From assembly GCA_902803345.1 (NCBI GenBank), contig CADCPV010000461.1:1-9898 (forward strand): a DNA stretch of 9,898 nucleotides, given 5' to 3'. The position numbers and the translations under genes were made by a program. Within the stretch, counting starts at the first letter, position 1, and the number at the start of each line of letters is the position of its first letter. This DNA is from an uncultured Eubacteriales bacterium. Its GTDB lineage: Bacteria; Bacillota_A; Clostridia; Lachnospirales; Lachnospiraceae. The notes under the pieces were generated by a model, which searched no databases, was not told where the DNA came from, and worked only from the letters and a program-made list of their open reading frames with translations. Of this stretch, positions 5,786-9,898 are shown one piece after another.

Positions 5786-7646
5786 TCTCCCTAAGAAAAC
5801 GGCTTTCTTCCCTCCGCCGTCCCGAAATACGCGCCGGGACATACAGGCGGAGGTCTGTTTTTGCCCGCGTCATTGCGACATAGAGAAGCCGGCGTTCCTC
5901 CGAAAGTTCTGCTTCCGTTTCCGCCTTTTGGTGCGGAATGTTCTGTTCGCAGACGTCCGTAACAATCACGCGCGAAAACTCCAGTCCTTTCGCACGGTGT
6001 ATGGTGGACAGAATCACGTGTCCGCGCACGTCCGTATCCGCCTCCTTTACAGATAGTTCCTTTTCGAAACGCGCGATATAGCGGTACCATTCCGGGACCG
6101 TTCTGAATTCCCGCGCCGAATCCTGCACGAAATCCAATGTCGCCGAAATCTCTTCCGCATAAAACCCCCGATCTTCTGCATAATTCTGAAAATACTCGTC
6201 AATGCCCATTCCTTTTCGGATATAGTTGATCATCGCAAAAGGGATGGAGAGCTGCGAAAGAAGCGCCAGTTCCTGCATCAGCCGCTCTGTTTTCGCGGCC
6301 ATGAAGCTGCGCTCCGGATCTTTCCGGTAAAAATCCAGAAGTTCCGGCAGCTCGACCGTCGTTCCCGGAAGATCTGCGCGCCGGAAATAACGCGGCGGAC
6401 AGTTCATGAATTTCAGGAAATTCGCCCGGGAATGGTCTCCGAGAGCGTAGTTCAGTATGGCGAAAACCGGTTCTGCCGCATAATGCGAGAAGGGATTCTG
6501 CACACGGTCCCGGGAAAGAAACGGAACACCGGCCGAAAGAAGTGCGGCTGTGCAGGCGGAAATCGCTGCGTTTGTCCGAAACAGGACCGCTGTCTCCGAA
6601 AGTTCCATCCCCTGATCGAGATCCGTGCGAAGTTCCTCTGCTATCGTCCGGTACTCGTCACGCTCCGATTCGAATCGGCGGACCGAAACGCTTCCCGGTG
6701 TCTTCGTTTCCGCCCGGAGTGCCTTCTGGTAGCGGTCCCGGTTGTGCCCGATCAGCTGCAGCGAGGATTGCACAATCTCCGGGCAGGAACGGTAATTCCG
6801 GGTGAGGCGGACGATCCGGGTGCCGGGGTATTCCTTCGGGAAATGCAGCATAATATCCGGACTCGCGCCACGGAAACGGTAGATCGCCTGATCATCGTCC
6901 CCGACTGCGAAAATCCGGTTCGAAGGCGCTGCCAAAAGCTTCAGAATTTCCGCCTGCACCGGGCTTACGTCCTGATATTCGTCGACCAGGATGTACCGGT
7001 ATTTCTCCCGAAGTTCCGTCCGTACGTCCGCGTCGTTTCGGAGCATTTCCCGCGCAAGAAGCAGGATATCGTCATAATCGATTTTCCGCCGCTTCCGAAG
7101 CTCCGCCGTGTAGAGCGCTGCAATCTGTGCTTCCCGCGAATCTCCCTGCTGCCCGCCGCTTCCGGCAGCCGCAGGTGTTCCGCCGGACCGGATTGCAGAG
7201 AAGCCCGACAGCAGTGTCTCAGTGACATTGCTGTCCTTCAGTGCATCCGGATACATTTTTCGCAGGATTTCCTGCAGGATCTGCTGCTTTTCATTCTCCC
7301 GGACCAGGTTTTCGGCGCTGAAACCGTACCTTTTCGATACGGAACGGTACAGCACCGCATGAAAAGTTCCGAAGAAAACGCCCGGATGCGCGCCTTTCGT
7401 GAGAAGCCGGAAACGCTCCTGCATCTCAAAGGCCGCTGCCCGCGTAAAAGTCAGGACCAGGATTTCCGACGGTTTTATGCCGGCGCTTTCAATGAGATAA
7501 CGGCAGCGCGCGGCGATCACGGCCGTTTTTCCGGCGCCCGGCCCGGCGATGACAAGGCAGGGCCGCGAAGGGTCCTGCGACACCGCTTCCTGCTGCTCCC
7601 GGTTCAGACGGAAGTCTTCTTTGAACTGTGACAGGTTTTCAGGCAT
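5763..7646 (-). CDS. UvrD/PcrA-like superfamily 1A DNA helicase
   Basis: An ATP-dependent 3'-5' DNA helicase of the UvrD/Rep/PcrA type, cytoplasmic, probably acting in DNA repair or clearing replication obstacles. All canonical SF1A motifs are present: Q motif LNREQQEAV (14-22), Walker A GPGAGKT (35-41), Ia LTFTRAAAFEM (65-75), GTFHA (93-97), Walker B VDEYQD (221-226), III VGDDDQAIYRFRGA (248-261), IV LTRNYRS (281-287), V STIHRAKGLEF (547-557) and VI RRLLYVAMTRAK (585-596). At 627 residues it is about 100 shorter than PcrA/UvrD and ends about 30 residues after motif VI, so it lacks the usual long C-terminal extension. A Gly/Ala-rich stretch (154-168) interrupts the 1B region. The start is supported by AAAGGGA about 7 nt upstream of the ATG. 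It follows gltX on the same strand after 110 bp; no clear promoter was seen. It is probably a paralogue, not pcrA itself. Confidence 0.92.
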   Translation of the reverse strand: MPENLSQFKEDFRLNREQQEAVSQDPSRPCLVIAGPGAGKTAVIAARCRYLIESAGIKPSEILVLTFTRAAAFEMQERFRLLTKGAHPGVFFGTFHAVLYRSVSKRYGFSAENLVRENEKQQILQEILRKMYPDALKDSNVTETLLSGFSAIRSGGTPAAAGSGGQQGDSREAQIAALYTAELRKRRKIDYDDILLLAREMLRNDADVRTELREKYRYILVDEYQDVSPVQAEILKLLAAPSNRIFAVGDDDQAIYRFRGASPDIMLHFPKEYPGTRIVRLTRNYRSCPEIVQSSLQLIGHNRDRYQKALRAETKTPGSVSVRRFESERDEYRTIAEELRTDLDQGMELSETAVLFRTNAAISACTAALLSAGVPFLSRDRVQNPFSHYAAEPVFAILNYALGDHSRANFLKFMNCPPRYFRRADLPGTTVELPELLDFYRKDPERSFMAAKTERLMQELALLSQLSIPFAMINYIRKGMGIDEYFQNYAEDRGFYAEEISATLDFVQDSAREFRTVPEWYRYIARFEKELSVKEADTDVRGHVILSTIHRAKGLEFSRVIVTDVCEQNIPHQKAETEAELSEERRLLYVAMTRAKTDLRLYVPARISGRRREESRFLREIRGSSDN

Positions 7647-7688
7647 ATTGTGTCCCTTTCTGTGTAGATTCTGCCCCTGAAACGACCG

Positions 7689-7722
7689 ATGGCGCTGTGA
7701 GGATCTGTCCTCACAGCGCCAT
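7689..7722 (-). terminator. Strong hairpin between gltX and the helicase gene
   Basis: Perfect 15-bp arms (7689-7703 and 7708-7722) enclose the tetraloop TCTG (CAGA in the gltX transcript). It lies 34 nt after the gltX stop codon. Only a weak T-containing stretch (CGGTCGTTTC) follows on the minus strand, so it may work as an inefficient terminator or as a 3'-end stabiliser allowing read-through into the helicase gene. Its central 10 nt are identical to those of the hairpin after nifJ. Confidence 0.55.
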
Positions 7723-7756
7723 GGCCAATTCTGTTTCCGTAAAAATACTGCGTGTC

Positions 7757-9220
7757 TTATGCGAGCTTTTCCGCTGCAGCGCGGATTCTTCTCAGGGATT
7801 CTTCCTTTCCGAGCACCTCTAAAAGCTCTGTCGCACCGCCGGGGGTTTCCTTAAGACCGGAAAGCGCGGTCCGGATCGGCCAGAGCACGGTTCCGTTCTT
7901 GTACTCATGCTCCGCCGCAAAGCCGGTCAGAAGTGCATACAGCGCATCATTTGTGAATTCCTCCTGCTGCTCAAGAACCGGTATCACTTCATTTAAAATC
8001 TCCCGGGAAGATTCAACGGTCGATTTCATCTTTTTATGCACATAAAGTTCGGAATCATACTCCGGAACCTCCTCAAAGAAACGGATCTTGTCCGGGATAT
8101 CATTGAAAGTCTCGATCCTGGTCTTGACCATCATGGCGATCCGCTCCTGATCGACGCTCCGCGAGATGCAGCCCTTCACATAGGGAAGCGCCCGCTCCAG
8201 ATAGCGCTTGTCACCCATCTTCTTGATATATTCGCCGTTCATCCAGCGAAGCTTCGCATAGTCGAATACGGCCGGGGACTTATTGATCCTGCGGTAATCG
8301 AATTTTTCCACGAGATCCTGCAGGCTCATGATCTCCTCATTGTCCTCCGGAGACCAGCCGAGAAGCGCGACAAAATTCACAACCGCTTCCTCGACAAAGC
8401 CCTGCTCCAGAAGATCCTCAAAGGAACTGTGTCCGGAGCGCTTCGAGAGCTTTTTGTGGTCCTCGTCCGTGATCAGCGGGCAGTGCACATAGACCGGTAC
8501 TTTCCAGCCGAAGGCATCGTACAGACGGTTGTACTTGGGGCTCGAACTCAAGTATTCATTGCCGCGTACGACATGGGTGATGCCCATCAGATGGTCGTCA
8601 ACGACATTTGCGAAATTATAGGTCGGATAGCCGTCGGACTTGATCAGCACCATGTCGTCGAGCTCACTGTTCTCCACCGTAATGTCGCCGTAAATCTCGT
8701 CATGGAAGGTCGTTGTGCCTTCGGTCGGATTGTTCTGACGGATGACATAGGGCTTTCCGGCTTTCAGGTTTTCCTCGATCTCCTCCTTGGTGAGGCTGAG
8801 GCAGTGCTTGTCATAGACACGGATCTCCTTGCCGTCCTCGCCGACCTTTGTCTTCAGCGAATTCAGCCGCTCCTCGTCGCAGAAGCAGTAATAGGCCTCG
8901 CCTTTATCGATCAGCTTCTTCGCATAATGCAGGTAAATGCCGCCGTTCACGCGCTCAGACTGGACATAGGGACCGCAGCCGCCGTCCTTGTCCGGACCTT
9001 CATCATGCCGAAGGCCTGTTTTCTGCAGCGTCCGGTAAATGATATCGACCGCGCCTTCGACAAGCCGTCCCTGGTCCGTGTCCTCGATCCTGAGCAGGAA
9101 ATCGCCTTTCTCATGCTTTGCGATGAGATACGCATACAGCGCCGTCCTGAGGTTTCCGACATGCATTCTGCCGGTCGGGCTCGGTGCAAAACGGGTGCGG
9201 ACCCGGCCTTCTTCAAACAC
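7757..9220 (-). CDS. gltX: Glutamyl-tRNA synthetase from an internal GTG start (short form)
   Basis: Starting at the GTG at 9220-9218 gives 487 residues, the usual size of bacterial GluRS. The catalytic Rossmann fold begins with [12 protein letters not shown]. The class I HIGH-type motif is HVGN (residues 20-23), followed by LRIEDTD (44-50) and the KMSKS-type loop KLSKR (257-261). A CFC pair (112 and 114) with a His-Cys about 25 residues later sits where some GluRS enzymes bind zinc. The remainder is the helical anticodon-binding region. In most Firmicutes the enzyme also charges tRNA-Gln for GatCAB amidation; whether this one does is not visible. The start is backed by AGGAGG 8 nt upstream (9229-9234). 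The DNA continues upstream in the same frame into the DUF624 module, so this short form would coexist with, or replace, the fusion. Confidence 0.8.
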   Translation of the reverse strand: MFEEGRVRTRFAPSPTGRMHVGNLRTALYAYLIAKHEKGDFLLRIEDTDQGRLVEGAVDIIYRTLQKTGLRHDEGPDKDGGCGPYVQSERVNGGIYLHYAKKLIDKGEAYYCFCDEERLNSLKTKVGEDGKEIRVYDKHCLSLTKEEIEENLKAGKPYVIRQNNPTEGTTTFHDEIYGDITVENSELDDMVLIKSDGYPTYNFANVVDDHLMGITHVVRGNEYLSSSPKYNRLYDAFGWKVPVYVHCPLITDEDHKKLSKRSGHSSFEDLLEQGFVEEAVVNFVALLGWSPEDNEEIMSLQDLVEKFDYRRINKSPAVFDYAKLRWMNGEYIKKMGDKRYLERALPYVKGCISRSVDQERIAMMVKTRIETFNDIPDKIRFFEEVPEYDSELYVHKKMKSTVESSREILNEVIPVLEQQEEFTNDALYALLTGFAAEHEYKNGTVLWPIRTALSGLKETPGGATELLEVLGKEESLRRIRAAAEKLA

Positions 9221-9889
9221 TTTTTCTTCCTCCTCAATCTCCGGAAGCGACCACTCGTCCGGGTTCTTTTCTTCTTCGCCGGTCTCGCCCTGTGCCGCTT
9301 TGACATAGGGCTTGAAAATGTGATTCAGGATATAGGAATCCAGGAAAACGATCAGACCGTAGCCCAGAAGGAGAAGCGGTATGAAGCCGAAGTAAAATAT
9401 CACAAAATAGACTACAGCGAACAGAAGAACCATGACGAAGGTCCAGCCGATATGCCGGATTGACATAAAGAAAGAGTTCGTAATCGTCTTTCTGATCGTG
9501 TTGTAGAAACGGGACTGGACGGCGAAAACGTACTGAAGCGTCATGATATAGATGATGATCATGAAGAGATTGACTGCCCACATGATCGCATAGAATGTAT
9601 TCAGGCTGCGGTTAACCGTATAAAAATACATACCATAGCCAAGGAGCGCACCGACAACAAGGAAAATCAGGCCGAGAATGATGCCCTGCTTCAGGTTTTC
9701 CTTAAAGGAACGGAAAAAGGCCCGTACAAAATGCGCATCCTCATCCCGGACATCCCGCATCATGGCGTAATAGAACGCTGTCGTAGCGGGTCCGATCGTG
9801 ACGATCGGAATACAGCAGACAAACCAGATCACATGCAGAATGAAGGAATCAAACAGTTTTCCCATGAACAGCCAGACAGGGTTGTTCAT
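7757..9889 (-). CDS. gltX: DUF624 membrane module fused in frame to glutamyl-tRNA synthetase (long form)
   Basis: One open frame of 710 residues encodes two unrelated modules. Residues 1 to about 195 are a DUF624/YesL-type membrane protein; residues about 229-710 are a complete class I GluRS that charges tRNA-Glu with glutamate. Between them is a hydrophilic acidic linker (about 196-228) and no stop codon. The N-terminus is uncertain: the frame stays open through the last 9 bases of the window (reading IFD before the first Met), there is no Shine-Dalgarno site in those bases, and DUF624 proteins often have a few residues before the NPVW motif, so the true start probably lies beyond 9898. If translated as one chain, it would be a membrane-anchored synthetase. 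Alternatives are an internal start giving free GluRS (see the GTG at 9220), recent loss of a stop codon, or a sequencing error. Confidence 0.75.
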   Translation of the reverse strand: MNNPVWLFMGKLFDSFILHVIWFVCCIPIVTIGPATTAFYYAMMRDVRDEDAHFVRAFFRSFKENLKQGIILGLIFLVVGALLGYGMYFYTVNRSLNTFYAIMWAVNLFMIIIYIMTLQYVFAVQSRFYNTIRKTITNSFFMSIRHIGWTFVMVLLFAVVYFVIFYFGFIPLLLLGYGLIVFLDSYILNHIFKPYVKAAQGETGEEEKNPDEWSLPEIEEEEKVFEEGRVRTRFAPSPTGRMHVGNLRTALYAYLIAKHEKGDFLLRIEDTDQGRLVEGAVDIIYRTLQKTGLRHDEGPDKDGGCGPYVQSERVNGGIYLHYAKKLIDKGEAYYCFCDEERLNSLKTKVGEDGKEIRVYDKHCLSLTKEEIEENLKAGKPYVIRQNNPTEGTTTFHDEIYGDITVENSELDDMVLIKSDGYPTYNFANVVDDHLMGITHVVRGNEYLSSSPKYNRLYDAFGWKVPVYVHCPLITDEDHKKLSKRSGHSSFEDLLEQGFVEEAVVNFVALLGWSPEDNEEIMSLQDLVEKFDYRRINKSPAVFDYAKLRWMNGEYIKKMGDKRYLERALPYVKGCISRSVDQERIAMMVKTRIETFNDIPDKIRFFEEVPEYDSELYVHKKMKSTVESSREILNEVIPVLEQQEEFTNDALYALLTGFAAEHEYKNGTVLWPIRTALSGLKETPGGATELLEVLGKEESLRRIRAAAEKLA
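9218..9234 (-). promoter_or_regulatory. Internal Shine-Dalgarno site and GTG start for gltX
   Basis: On the minus strand, AGGAGG (9234-9229) is followed by 8 purine-rich bases and GTG (9220-9218), in the GluRS frame and five codons before the conserved RVRTRF. Both sequence and spacing are near ideal. The same bases encode the Glu-rich linker (EEEEK) of the long frame, so part of the purine richness could reflect glutamate and lysine codons. No other ATG, GTG or TTG nearby is as well placed. Confidence 0.65.
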
Positions 9890-9898
9890 ATCAAAAAT
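9221..9898 (-). other. DUF624/YesL-type membrane module, N-terminus cut by window edge
   Basis: The first 223 residues of the long frame. The family-typical opening [13 protein letters not shown] is followed by hydrophobic segments near residues 16-36, 69-91, 98-125, 146-167 and 168-188. The positively charged loops (about 45-68 and 126-145) should face the cytoplasm, which places the C-terminus inside, on the same side as the fused GluRS. The tail after residue 195 is acidic (EEEKNPDEW, then IEEEEK). DUF624 proteins are poorly characterised and are often found near carbohydrate-uptake genes in Bacillota; no such gene is in this window. In other genomes the module is normally a stand-alone protein of about 200-230 residues, so this region alone is close to a full-length copy. 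Confidence 0.8.

Noticed and set aside
6665..6678. A 14-bp perfect palindrome, CCGATTCGAATCGG
   Set aside because: It lies inside the helicase coding sequence, encodes an ordinary RFES segment, and has no related copies in intergenic DNA here; probably chance.
6432..7631. A 399-codon open frame on the plus strand opposite the helicase gene
   Set aside because: It is a shadow of a helicase with all SF1 motifs; its product is Arg/Cys-rich and has no family features.
8036..9463. A 475-codon open frame on the plus strand opposite gltX
   Set aside because: It is antisense to conserved GluRS and crosses the GluRS/DUF624 junction. The translation has no recognisable motif and no ribosome binding site stands out.

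Overview
The window looks like chromosomal DNA from an anaerobic Clostridia-type Bacillota, most likely in or near Lachnospiraceae. Base composition is moderate (just over half G+C by eye) and Shine-Dalgarno sites are strong. The evidence is a single-chain pyruvate:ferredoxin oxidoreductase, a CvfB/YitL-type S1 protein, a DUF624 (YesL-type) membrane module and a Firmicutes-style GluRS. The assignment rests on gene content and protein character, not on a database search. No CRISPR array, insertion sequence, phage gene, tRNA or rRNA was seen.

Layout, left to right. (1) 1-219, plus strand: a possible C-terminal fragment of an unidentified gene cut by the window edge, overlapping the next gene tail to tail. 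(2) 182-1072, minus: CvfB-like RNA-binding protein. (3) 1073-1227: three hairpins in tandem, one of them a good intrinsic terminator for the next gene. (4) 1228-4785, minus: nifJ, a complete PFOR. (5) 4786-5011: a compact divergent control region with a consensus-like nifJ promoter, an operator-like dyad at its start site, a 20-bp-period direct repeat of AraC-site geometry, and a promoter facing the other way. (6) 5012-5785, plus: an AraC-family regulator whose predicted start site falls on its ATG, suggesting a leaderless mRNA. (7) 5763-7646, minus: a UvrD/PcrA-like SF1 helicase overlapping the regulator 3' end to 3' end by 23 bp. (8) 7647-7756: a 15-bp hairpin whose core matches one downstream of nifJ. 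(9) 7757 to the right edge, minus: one uninterrupted reading frame encoding a DUF624 membrane protein followed by a complete glutamyl-tRNA synthetase.

The most unusual item is (9). A multi-spanning DUF624 module is joined in frame to GluRS with no stop codon between them. At the junction lies a textbook internal AGGAGG-8 nt-GTG start that would release a normal-length 487-residue GluRS. The locus could make a membrane-tethered GluRS, a free GluRS, or both. Next in interest is the nifJ/AraC divergent region, where the direct repeat and both promoters suggest that the AraC protein controls PFOR and itself. The remaining genes look like ordinary housekeeping functions: central anaerobic carbon metabolism, DNA repair, translation and RNA binding.
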